NCBI GenBank assembly: GCA_037693485.1
Contig: CM075345.1
Span: forward strand, 2,373,501 to 2,437,500
Source of the DNA: Kitagawia praeruptora
Taxonomy: Eukaryota > Streptophyta > Magnoliopsida > Apiales > Apiaceae
Length of the DNA: 64,000 nucleotides
Reading direction: 5' to 3'
Shown here: positions 48,201 through 56,414 of the stretch, in pieces
Position numbering within the stretch: the stretch's first letter is position 1
Layout of the letters: each line of letters begins with the position of its first letter
Notes under the pieces: generated by a model
Told to the model about the DNA's origin: nothing
Databases searched by the model: none
Seen by the model: only the letters and a program-made list of their open reading frames with translations
Program-made: the position numbers and the translations under genes

Positions 48201-48876
48201 ATACAACAAAGAAGGCATAGGCTCACACAGAGATAAAAGGCAATATGTTGGTCCTAGAGATCCTTCTTCACTGTCTGTTCCAGGTCGTGGTGTCACTCAA
48301 GAGAGTTTGGACAAACTGGAGTCAGTACAGCTTGTATATCAGAAGAGCCTAGAAAAGGATTTCTTGCTATATTTCATGGCTGATGGAACAGTATTTAAAG
48401 TCTCTGAAAAGGATATTGAATTAAAGTATGCTGAAGAACTTGAATATGTTCTGTATATTTTCAGAGTAAGAAATCAAATAGCTCAGTCAGTTGCAAATGT
48501 GCTTCAACAAAGAATGATTCAAAACCTTGCAAGAAGGCAAATGAAATTCAACAGCAAGTATGTTCCTAAATACAGAGATTGGAATGGCAATCTGATTGAA
48601 ATGGAGAAGGGAACTACAAAACTGAAGACTGATCTTGGAATCACTGTTCTGGATTTCAATGTAAAATCTGAAGAAGTGAAATACATCAGGCTGGGAAATG
48701 AGATGAGAAGAAACAAAATCTACGATCTTAGAGCTGCTATCTATCAAACTGATGAGAATGATCCTCAGTTGAGAGAAATCAAAGAAGCTATGCAGATAGA
48801 GCTTGAAAATGCTGAAAGAAGGTTGCTTATAGACTATCTCAGAACAATGCCTGATCTGCAAGAGATTAGAAATTAA
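45217..48876 (+). CDS. Copia third ORF (Sirevirus envelope-position protein, function unknown)
   Basis: A 1,219-codon open frame starting at the first ATG after the spacer. Residues 1-260 form a compact domain (RRPSLRKEWSFFFDCITRAF, then GHALLYGGNFDFGRLV) of a type I recall from ORFs in the same position of other plant retrotransposons. Residues 270-350 are Pro/Thr/Asn-rich and include four tandem PLNTE/D units (about 314-333) encoded by octamer repeats. A Lys-rich tract (KPKRKKH, about 350) could be a nuclear signal. The middle is acidic. A coiled coil is predicted by eye at about 668-760, and the C-terminal third is charged and helical. I see no signal peptide or transmembrane helix, so the 'envelope-like' label reflects position only. 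It may have its own promoter. Unbroken length suggests recent selection. Confidence 0.85.
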   Translation: MATKAFDAAGLVFLPSNYAAPLETVNAPEAFHVFQNFLKDSEIGKALTAPATLSASQIATFWTNSEYDDGGESGTPTIIFTHEESEYIITPTTVRDALDFETHTSYSIVGHDRLRTMLEQIGCAGNLNKIGSLRRPSLRKEWSFFFDCITRAFGKKTTNWDALPLDTLQIGHALLYGGNFDFGRLVLMNLGERLSESTTVYFARFCQLLFTACVPNILIDEADVIQPFQVAKRMFSDLTNKDITKQQIPDMFMPLVLQNYVNQPQDSQSPQQMPEPIDTINSEPTPTKPTPTVPTTSHQPQPETINFPPINSPPLNTEPLNTEPLNTEPLNTDTLHSEPAPTEQPKTKPKRKKHTAQNTKHSKAKQTIPGAVYTRRKKQKANRPSLSPPRESSSEDEEENVVPPIKKRRLILSDSDEENLVEATEVVSQQTPTVEITVNVAIPAEVEMPAEDNVNVQMPTEDKMPVEEDNRDGFSLRDNIFDSFEPFSDPISPIVHTEAPGVADEPAVHVHEAAASPTELVSSPIQDKGDEVDQATKIISESMPVEATKANSVAEPVQHEVIIEKVAAVIEETVADTAQHSGSLKDDQSKDASAEDESASSANSDSFVSAPAQTDNKHTPFDQPCPSHAVEVEHLAKSAENWYKQDCIFPKGRASEFVKQTAKQISNPEILSCLKATVVQVKTLEGNFAETKQEIASLKTEIQSRELKMERESKIKAVQLSKVQDTLFARIGKVEENQTALFAKVDSIANSLELITSILIPDDVKKGERVAKSKCKVSQTLTQKDDAGDGGASDKSKVLNSEKQTLRSGKSFKSQSVGINTETQGTSKTKSLELTSNPKTDEELAVKLFMEENVEGVTLEDAKAEEKSLQEKHLKALKSEKAKKNMKVAKAAKPVLKGIQIKEPVGTDQRMQVFRKPTDAEAKQKLKSIVTTSVDTHVVQKNENITSVAAQVVTTPLLSSQLKSTFKRGAPHDPRLEATIPMDFTDGRALSGKVGYNKEGIGSHRDKRQYVGPRDPSSLSVPGRGVTQESLDKLESVQLVYQKSLEKDFLLYFMADGTVFKVSEKDIELKYAEELEYVLYIFRVRNQIAQSVANVLQQRMIQNLARRQMKFNSKYVPKYRDWNGNLIEMEKGTTKLKTDLGITVLDFNVKSEEVKYIRLGNEMRRNKIYDLRAAIYQTDENDPQLREIKEAMQIELENAERRLLIDYLRTMPDLQEIRN

Positions 48877-49030
48877 AGTCTGTAAGAATTTTCTTATTTT
48901 CTGTAGAATTTGTTAAGTAATAGCTTAAACTCTGTTTGTATGTTAAACACTGTAAACTTTGTATTTGTTTTGACATCATCATTTACTGTAAAACTTGTAC
49001 ATTCTTGCTAATGGACAAGTTGGGGGAGAT
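48877..49030 (+). other. Copia 3' untranslated region and polypurine tract
   Basis: A short 3' region with two AAACWCTG octamers (48927, 48945). It ends in the polypurine tract AAGTTGGGGGAGAT (49017-49030) directly before the 3' LTR. Confidence 0.85.
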
Positions 49031-49546
49031 TGTTAGAAATGATTGATGGAAACAGTGTTTGGAAGCTAAAGTCAGAAAACAGAGTTTAGCTGGAAGCAGT
49101 TAGAGTTTAGTTAAACACTGACTGGAAGCGCAAACAGAGTTTGTTAAACTCTGTAGCGGTATTGTCTGAAGAGTCAACAGTGTTTGAAGATTGATCTGAG
49201 ATAAATATGGAAGCAATATCTTTGAAGATTGGAAAGCTGTCAAAGAGATTGAGTTGACTTGGAAGACTTGAGCAATCGTGATTGATATCAATTGTATAGC
49301 TTGATTTTAGGAGAATCAGTTACTGATTGTACGAAGCTGTATGTTCTATAAATACAGTTAGGTTAACCCTAGAAGGGTAGTCGAACATTGAGAAATCTAT
49401 TGATTGTAACCTAAGCAGCTCTCTGTGATATTTACATCATCGAGAGAGGAATTATTAATTCCAAACAGTTTTTAATTGTTAAACAGTGTGTTCTTGTTAA
49501 GTTACTCATACAGTATTTGATTACTTATTGTGTATTCGACCTAACA
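49031..49546 (+). repeat. Copia 3' LTR (516 bp)
   Basis: Matches the 5' LTR at an offset of 11,950 with two differences (C/T near 49101 and the A/T near the end). It carries the same seven octamer copies at 49053-49185. Confidence 0.95.
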
Positions 49547-50416
49547 TCCTAATCACTCCCTGTATATCCCTATCTATTAAGCCTCTACAAAATTATAAAA
49601 TAATAGAGTTTTACTGAATAAAACAGGCAAACAACATCAGCATAACTCAGTCCGTTTGTTGACATGCCATGTGTGACTTAAGATACACATACATTCATAC
49701 TTAACTGGTACAAGATACAACAAGAAAATTATGGCAAGAAAAACACTCTATCTTATTAACAATAAGATTTCCTAAAAGCTAATGAAGTGTGCATTAAACA
49801 ATAAGAACAGAGGCAAAACTAGAAGCAAAACATTTCTGTTTAGGAATATTTTTAAGTGCCACATAGAAGCAAAACATGGCAAATTAAAACATAACAGGCA
49901 TACATTTTATTAAGTAAAACCACATATAACAGGCATGGCAAACTAAAACATATAAAATCAAATGCGTTCAAGAAGAACAGAAACACAGATATCAAATGCG
50001 TTCAACAGGCATTTCAAGAAGAGCAGACTTCTCTTTTAGATAATTATAAAATCTAACAGGCATGAAGTTCAAGAAGAGCAGAGGAGGCTTACTTATAAAA
50101 TGTGTTCCAAAGTACAAAATCAAATGCGTTCCACTTAATTCTCTTTCCTCTGCACAAACACAGATATCTTAATTAGTAAAACCATACAAATACACACATA
50201 AACTACTACCTAAACAGTCACGAACAGAGACACAATATCACATTAAAATCATATTATTTATACACACACATAACCATACAAAAAATCTAACAGGCATTTA
50301 ATCAAATGAGGAGACTTCTCTTTTAGATAATTATAAAATCTAACAGGCATGAAGTTCAAGAAGAGCAGAGGAGGCTTACTTATACACACACATAACCATA
50401 CAAAAAATCAAAAAGA

Positions 50417-50850
50417 AAACCCTAATTAAGAAACAAATCAAAAAGAAAACCCTGATTAAAAAACAAATCAAAAAAAAACCCAAAACAAAGATGACACATA
50501 GAAATCGAGTTCAAATCAAAACAAAGATGAAAAAACCCTAATTAAAAAAACCCTAATTAAAGAAATGTAAACGAGCATGCACATAGAAAAACCGTAATTA
50601 AGCTAAACAAGTTAGAGATGAAATAAGTTACCTAAACAAGTTCAAGCTGAAGCCCTAATTAAGCTGCAAATTAAAGAAAATAGAGTGAGTGGGTATCTAA
50701 TTAATCATCGAGAAGAAAGGTATATTCAATTACCTAATTAGATCTGAAGCCCCTTGAAGCCCCGGTCGGTAATCAGATCTGAGAGATGTGTTTGAGAGAG
50801 AGTATGTGCGAGAGAGAGTATCGGTATCTGTTTGAGACGAGAGAGAGTAT
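50417..50850 (-). promoter_or_regulatory. Likely core promoter/leader of CACTA-1 genes
   Basis: On the minus strand a CT-rich Y-patch (50780-50850) is followed downstream by leader sequence with three AAACCCTAA telo-boxes in inverse orientation (50417, 50533, 50548). This combination is common at plant transcription starts. No clear TATA box was found. Confidence 0.4.
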
Positions 50851-51171
50851 CTGTTTATTTTGGGGAAAGTCTTCTGAAAATTAAGGGGGAAAGTCTTCTG
50901 AAAATTAAGGGGGAAATTTTCCGCCCAATTTTTTCACTTGTGTTGCTTGTGTGTATGTCACGTGTTGTACTCTCTTCACAATTTTTCTATTTTTTTGTTT
51001 GCAAAATACAATTTTATAAAAAATTATTAAGACATATTATTTATCAAATTTTATACTAAAAAAGATTCAAATGTATTATAATAATATAGATTTTGATAGA
51101 TGGGCTTAATAAAAAAATTTAATCTACGAAATTTTAAACAAGCATTTTAAACTAGAATGTTTACATTAACC

Positions 51172-51488
51172 GGTTTGACCATTATAAAACCAAACCAAGT
51201 ACATCTAGCAAATTTTTCGAAAATTTACCACTTAACTAAAATCGTTATATCTTGACAACCGTACGATTGGAACGTCGAAAAAAAAATTTAAAAAAATAGT
51301 TTCATCATTCCGGACAAGACTAGTTAAAAGGAACGACTACTTTGACCGGTTTGACTGTTGTAAAACCAAACCAAGTACATCTACCAAATTTTTCAAAAAT
51401 TTACCAAATCACTAAAATCGTTATATCTCGACATCCGTACGATTGGAACGTCGAAAAAAAAAATTTTAAAAAATAGTTTTATCATTCC
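51172..51488. repeat. Tandem duplication of about 170 bp in CACTA-1
   Basis: Both copies contain AAAACCAAACCAAGTACATC and CGTACGATTGGAACGTCG and end at ATCATTCCGG (about 51321 and 51491), with a few substitutions. Confidence 0.85.
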
Positions 51489-51489
51489 G

Positions 51490-52390
51490 GTAAGAGAAGT
51501 ATCTAATGCAACGCTTTTAAAGGCAAATACAACACCTTTTTCACCTACTGCAACGCTTATGCCACGTCAGCAAAAGCCATGTCAGCAATTGTGGGCCCCA
51601 CACTTGCCAAGTCAGCAATTGTGGGCCCCATACTTGCCACGTCAGCACCTGTGGGACTCTTGCCACGTCACCCTGGTGGGCCCCACATTGACACGTCACC
51701 CTGGTGGGTCCCACAACTGACACGTCAACATTTAATAAAAATTTAAAAATATCTAATGCAACGCTTTAAATCAGCAAATGCAACACCTCCCTAACCTAAT
51801 GCAACGCTTCTACCACATAATGCAATGCCACGTCAGCAAATGTGGTCCCCACATTTGCCACATCAGCAAATGTGGGCCCCACATTTGCCACGTCAGCATC
51901 TGTGGGCCTCTGCCACGTCACCCTGGTGGACCCCACACTGCCACGTCACCCTGGTGGGACCCACAGTTGCCACGTCAGCATTTATTAAAAATTAAAAAAT
52001 ATCTAATGCAACGCTTTTCAACAGCAAATGCAACACCTCTTTTACCTAATGCAACGCTTCTGCCACGTCAGCCACTGACACGTCAGCAAATGTGGGTCCC
52101 ACATTTGCCACGTCAGCAATTGTGGGCCCCATACTTGCCACGTCAGCAAATGCCACGTCAGCACGCGTGGACCCCACTGTTGCCACATCAGCATTTTTAA
52201 AAATTAAAAAATACCTAATGCAACGCTTGCTGTTGGTGTTGCATTATATTGAAACACTTTGGATCAAATGCAACACTAAATATATGTAATGCAACACCAG
52301 TTCAAGTTCTGTTTCATTAGAGGCAAAATTTCATACCTAACGAAACACTTTCACTGAAACACTTTCTAAAAGCGTTGCATATGAGCATTT
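51490..52390. repeat. CACTA-1 subterminal repeat field
   Basis: About 900 bp are made of two interleaved motifs. CTAATGCAACGCTT or close variants occur near 51503, 51755, 51798, 52006, 52046 and 52216, plus an inverted copy at 52368. GCCACGTCAGCAAATGTGGGC-type units, GC-rich, occur more than ten times at 51558-52190. En/Spm elements carry subterminal repeats that bind the TnpA protein, so these are the likely binding sites of the second-gene product. Confidence 0.8.
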
Positions 52391-52401
52391 ATGGCGTAGT
52401 G
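52340..52401 (-). repeat. CACTA-1 terminal end (CACTACGCC)
   Basis: The minus strand begins CACTACGCCATAAATGC at 52401 and continues into the first subterminal repeat. To its right the gag frame of E5 continues, so the border is sharp. The other terminal repeat is outside the window. Confidence 0.85.
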
Positions 52402-52593
52402 AGGGCTGTGAGTAATTCTTCAAAGATTTGGGAGGAAGGTTCGCCATCTCAATCTTTGGTTCAGATATCCTTTGCTGCTTCTCTTTCCTTTGTTGATCTA
52501 TGTATTGTTGACAAGTAATTCCAGAATCTGGACTAAGAGGAGTTGTATCCTCTTTCGCTTGATCTATTTTCGTTTGAGACCTGGTCTTGGGCA
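52402..52593 (-). pseudogene. gag: E5 gag, N-terminal fragment cut by CACTA-1
   Basis: A minus-strand frame starts at ATG 52593 (MPKTRSQTKIDQAKED; an earlier in-frame ATG is at 52600). It runs through EMANLPPKSLKNYSQPS to 52402, where CACTA-1 begins and the frame enters unrelated sequence. The start follows the E5 primer site by about 110 bp, and the N-terminus resembles Athila-type Gag proteins (Ser/Lys start, then a short SLKxYSxP segment). The capsid and all later domains lie beyond the left side of the window. Confidence 0.7.
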
Positions 52594-52707
52594 TCAACAA
52601 CTAAACAAGGAAAAGCAGTAAGATCGGTCTCAGTTGGAACAAGAGTTCCAAAGAGACAAGAGAAACAATCTAAAACAATCAAACTAAAATTATAGAAACT
52701 AGGCGTC

Positions 52708-52725
52708 TCCCCGGCAGCGGCGCCA
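52708..52725 (-). other. E5 primer binding site (tRNA-Asp type)
   Basis: The minus strand reads TGGCGCCGCTGCCGGGGA, the Athila-type site, six bases inside the LTR end. It is identical to the E3 site. Confidence 0.88.
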
Positions 52726-52731
52726 AAAACT

Positions 52732-54005
52732 TGATATGTTAAATTATACCTAACCGCAAGCGCACGGTATCAATTGTAGTAGATACTAGCAAATACGGGT
52801 CGAATCCTCAAGGAGACAGTTTCAGTTTCAATTCAATTGCTATCAATTGTTTCTAGTCACAACGATTGTTTTGGAATTTTATTAACTACTAAAGCAAATT
52901 TAACAAAGGTTTTAAATCAATTAATTAAGGGATCTAGGGCAATTCAGGTTCACCATGTTTACACCAAACAAATCATAAAAGTATAGCTTTTCAATGGGAT
53001 TAAGTAATTAAAGCAATGGTTAATCTTTCTCAAGCATTAACTCTCTCAGAATATCTAATGATGTTCTCACACTCACCTTCAATTCTGCTAATTGTATGTA
53101 AGCCTCTAGTAGTAAAATCTCTCGATCTATTACTCCTATTGCAATCAATTAATCCGTGATATTGCGCAATTACACAAATTAAGAATTATAACATATCAAT
53201 CAGAATTACTCTTTACCCATCAATCTACTAATCAAATTAAGCCCAAATCATGGTGCAAACATGGCTCCCCTTAATACCCTAGAATTAAACTACTCACTCA
53301 TGGTAGAATAAAAACTAATAATAATAATAATGAAGAAAGCCATATAAAACATATACTAATAAACAAGATGAGATAAAGAGTACCTTAAACTTTGTATAAA
53401 CGAAGAACAATAAAGATCCAAATTAAACCAAGTGCTTACAAAGGAAGAGATGAAGAGAAAAAAAACCAAAACCCTAATTTATGTAAAAAAAACGTCTGTA
53501 TATGTCTATCTCTCTATCTCACGTTTTCTCTTCCTTTTATAATAAAACCCCTTAATAAAATCTGATATCTATCTCCTAATAAAAGTATTTTTAATATCCT
53601 AATCAATTTATAAAAAGATATCCATAATTAAATAGGATTTTCTTGTAAAATTCGTCACTAATTTTGCTCCTCTGTTTCTGGGCTCTTCTAGTTGGATTTT
53701 GCTTACTGGACCACCTCTGAATTAAAGATAATTCCCTAAGCTTCGCGTGGACAGTAAGATCGTCAAATTCTGACTTCTGGAACTCAAGATATGGCCAAAA
53801 CAGTGCAGGCAGCCCGTATAGCCCAATATTACGAATTTTCTCCTATTTTATCTCCAAAATAGCTCTTTTTGCTCCAAATTCTTCCAAGTTATGAATTCTT
53901 TATTTCCTACAATAAAATCTATTAAATAAAAATCCAAATCAATGCAAAACACAATAAATATGAGAATAAAATCATCTAAAATATATATACAAATATACTC
54001 TATCA
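52732..54005 (-). repeat. E5 5' LTR (1,274 bp)
   Basis: In plus orientation it starts TGATATGTT and ends CTCTATCA, giving TG...CA ends on the minus strand. It is adjacent to the primer site. The right boundary is fixed by the duplicated CACTA-2 sequence that starts ATCACTAGTATATTGACTAG at 54006 and again at about 54550. Confidence 0.82.
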
Positions 54006-54769
54006 ATCACTAGTATATTGACTAGTACCCGTAACTAGTGTTTTGTCACGAATTGTTGTTTCTATTTTTTTAAAAATATTTCTCGACAATCCAACCTTAA
54101 AGATGTCAAGATATATCTAATATAATGTTATTCACAACTTTTCAAAAATAAAAAATTAATTTGGTTTGTAAAATTTAATATTTAATAAACGAAGTGGTCT
54201 TGCTAAACGAAGTGATTATTTGTCAAATACCGTTGTCTCGAGTGATACCAGACAACGGTTTTGGACAAATTATATGTCGTCTGATAACAGACATCGGTAT
54301 TTTAACAAATACAGTTGTAATGTAAAGCTTCAGACAACGATATGTTGTAAAGATACCGTTGTCTGACACTGGTTATGTTTTTTTTAACATAAATATAAAT
54401 TAACATAATTAATTTGAAAATTTTTAATGATATATTCAGACACAATTCTCGATGATCCAAAGGTATGGATGTCAAGATATATCTAATATATTGATATTCC
54501 AAAATTTTCAAAAAATAAAAAATTGATTTGGTTGGAGATCTTAGTAGATCACTAGTATATTGACTAGTACCAGTAACTAGTGCTTTGTCACGAATTATTG
54601 TTTCTATTTTTTTAAAAATATTTCTCGACAATCCAACCTTAAGGATGTCAAGATATATCTAATATAATGTTATTCACAACTTTTCAAAAAAATAATAATT
54701 TGGTTTGTCAAATTTAATATTTAATAAACGAAGTGGTCTTAGTAAACGAAGTGATTATTTGTCAAATAC
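54006..54769. repeat. CACTA-2 tandem duplication of about 545 bp, second copy continued after E3
   Basis: 54006-54548 and 54549-54769 plus 60957-61090 are two copies of one unit, starting ATCACTAGTATATTG and including the ACCGTTGTCTCGAG segment. Within the unit a smaller repeat (CAAGATATATCTAATATA near 54108, 54474 and 54650) adds a second level. Confidence 0.8.
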
Positions 54770-56308
54770 TGATAAGTGGATTTTATATCCACTTGGAACA
54801 TTCTAAATCGGCTTAAATTGATTGCTTTGACCTCAAGATTGTGGTAGTTTTGATGTGTTTTGTTTAATTGTGCAGGGTTGGAATAATGTTGATTAAGATC
54901 GTTGTTTCCGTCGCTTTTGGAGTTGGATTCGGGCTTAATAATATAGAATGGAGTCTTGTTATGGTTCACCATGAGGATTCCAAGCATAGAGGATTGAAAA
55001 CGGAAGAGAACGCAAAAAGAACGGGAGCAAACGGAGCAAAAACGAAGGAGAAAAAGCTAAAAAACGAAGGAGAAAAAAACGTGACCAGAAGTAGCCTGGG
55101 CAAACTGCGCCAGTTCTTGAGCAAAGTGCGCCAGGGAGCAGATTTTGCTTGAGCAAACTGCGCCAGTTCTTGAGCAAAGTGCTCGGGGTCGTGCTGATTT
55201 TCCAGTTTTGCCCTTATTCGATCTGAAATTGTATTTTAAGTGTTTTTTGACACAAAAATCGAATTCTAGTTGTATTTTAGGTATTTTTCTTATTGGACAA
55301 GAGGGAGGAAAAGCCTATATCATCATCAAACCCTTGTAATCATAATACACACGTTACGTAATATAACCTAGTTTTCAAGGAGAGAGAAGAGGAGAAGGAA
55401 TTCTTCCAAGCTAGTGACAAGCAAGGATTATTCTTGAAACCTTTGTATTCTTCTATTGTGGGGATTTAATTCTAAACCTTATTTCTTCTTCTCTATTTTT
55501 ACTTGTTTATTTTAGAGTTATGTTTTCAATAGAACCCATGATGGCAATTAGGTCAATTATGGGCTAATTCGTTATCATGGGGTTTTAATGGATTTTGCTA
55601 TGGATTCTAGTAATTGAGTGTTTTTATGCCTTGGTGTGTGATTGTACGTATTGATTGCCTAGTATGTTTATGCTTATTCGTTATAAGTGCGTCGCGAACA
55701 CTTGTAATTGTTTGTTTAATCCTAGTGAATGCGAAAGTGGATCTAGGGTTTAGAACAATTCATGCTAGCATAGGTTTTTGCATGTGAAGAACATGTATTA
55801 ATTTGTGATGTGATTCTAACCGTCTTGCATCGACTATGTGATTTAATGGGTGCTTGATTTTCAACCGGTATGTGTTCAATTGCTATAGACATATAGGGAC
55901 TACACATATTTGGTGACTACTTGACTTCTATCAATTGTGGATGATCAGTAGGATGGTATATGCACAACGAAAGTTGGTGTGTATCAGTTTAGTGCATCTA
56001 ATCAGTAATCAACTCTGTCACATGCTAGGCTAAAGGGCATAAGATTCTAGATGAAGTAGTAGATGAAATTGAAATCCCATGTTTGTTTATTATAAGGTTA
56101 AAGTTAAGTTATTTTCTCGTAATTGGCTTAGTTGGTAATTAAACAATAGTTAAATCAATCCAATATTGTGATTGTCTTAGCAGTGAGTGTAAATCATAAG
56201 CTGGTGCATAAGTGAACATAACGAACAATTTGAGTCTCTGTGGGAACGAATCCTATTTACTCTATATTACTTGTTGACCACGTTCTCTTGCGTGAATAAG
56301 TGCGAACA
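54770..56308 (+). repeat. E3 5' LTR (1,539 bp)
   Basis: Starts TGATAAGTGG and ends GCGAACA. A perfect 8-bp inverted repeat with a 5-base loop (54774-54794) sits at the very start. A two-copy unit with GAGCAAACTGCGCCAGTTC (about 55095-55190) follows. Short plus-strand frames (about 94 codons) in it are not credible genes. Confidence 0.93.
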
Positions 56309-56314
56309 AGTTTT

Positions 56315-56332
56315 TGGCGCCGCTGCCGGGGA
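56315..56332 (+). other. E3 primer binding site (tRNA-Asp type)
   Basis: TGGCGCCGCTGCCGGGGA, six bases after the LTR end; typical of the Athila lineage. Confidence 0.9.
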
Positions 56333-56414
56333 CTCGGTTCATTGTTTGTTTAGTTTATGATCTTGTCATCAATTTGGGTTAAATTCACTGACTCGGACGT
56401 TTTTTTTTTATTTG

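Larger units (their letters stand above)
37081..49546 (+). mobile_element. Sirevirus-like Ty1/copia retrotransposon, nearly intact
   Basis: A 12,466-bp element flanked by perfect 5-bp duplications TCCTA (37076-37080, 49547-49551). The LTRs are both 516 bp with TGTTAG/CTAACA ends and only two differences seen by eye. Order: LTR, initiator tRNA-Met primer site, gag (745 codons), pol (protease, integrase, reverse transcriptase, RNase H), a 2-kb spacer, a third ORF of 1,219 codons, polypurine tract, LTR. The copia order (integrase before reverse transcriptase), large size and extra 3' ORF point to the Sirevirus (Maximus/SIRE) lineage. The long open frames and near-identical LTRs imply recent insertion. 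It lies in the leader of the CACTA-1 transposase gene. Confidence 0.95.
49552..51489 (-). other. CACTA-1 5' leader and promoter region
   Basis: This stretch lies between the transposase start and the terminal repeats of CACTA-1. It has no long frame. Within it are a 72-bp direct repeat (50025-50096 and about 50311-50383), telo-box motifs (50417-50556), a GA-rich tract (50780-50850), a 24-bp tandem duplication (50866-50914) and a roughly 170-bp tandem duplication (51172-51488). Minus-strand donor-like sites (for example TAG|GTAACTT near 50633 and TAG|GTAATTG near 50742) suggest introns in the leader. Confidence 0.6.
1..52401 (-). mobile_element. CACTA-1: large CACTA (En/Spm) DNA transposon, left end outside window
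   Basis: The right terminus reads CACTACGCC on the minus strand and ends at 52401. It is followed inward by a subterminal repeat field (51490-52390), a leader region, a TNP2-type transposase gene and a TnpA-like gene, all on the minus strand. This is the standard order of autonomous En/Spm elements. The element is interrupted by three LTR retrotransposons (950-16170, 17832-34046, 37081-49546). Each is bounded by a 5-bp target duplication, and removing them leaves continuous CACTA sequence. The other terminus lies left of base 1, so the 3-bp target duplication (expected to begin AGG at 52402) cannot be confirmed. Two stop codons and one frameshift in the genes suggest this copy no longer makes its own transposase. 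It sits inside the gag of an Athila-like element. Confidence 0.88.
52402..54005 (-). mobile_element. E5: Athila-like Ty3/gypsy retrotransposon, 5' end only
   Basis: The 5' LTR (52732-54005), a tRNA-Asp-type primer site (52708-52725) and the first gag codons are present on the minus strand. CACTA-1 is inserted in gag at 52401/52402, so the rest lies left of base 1. The right border is the CACTA-2 sequence at 54006 (ATCAC, presumptive duplication; partner not visible). Confidence 0.8.

Noticed and set aside
50417..50556. Possible interstitial telomere repeat (AAACCCTAA copies)
   Set aside because: Only scattered single copies, not a tandem (CCCTAAA)n array; better explained as telo-box promoter motifs.
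51490..52390. CRISPR-like array from regularly recurring motifs
   Set aside because: Plant transposon context, variable spacing, interleaved degenerate repeats and no cas genes; these are CACTA subterminal repeats.
54868..55339. Frames of 64-94 codons in the E3 LTR, repeated at 59511-59982
   Set aside because: LTR sequence with U3/R/U5 structure; Lys/Glu-rich composition comes from local purine bias.
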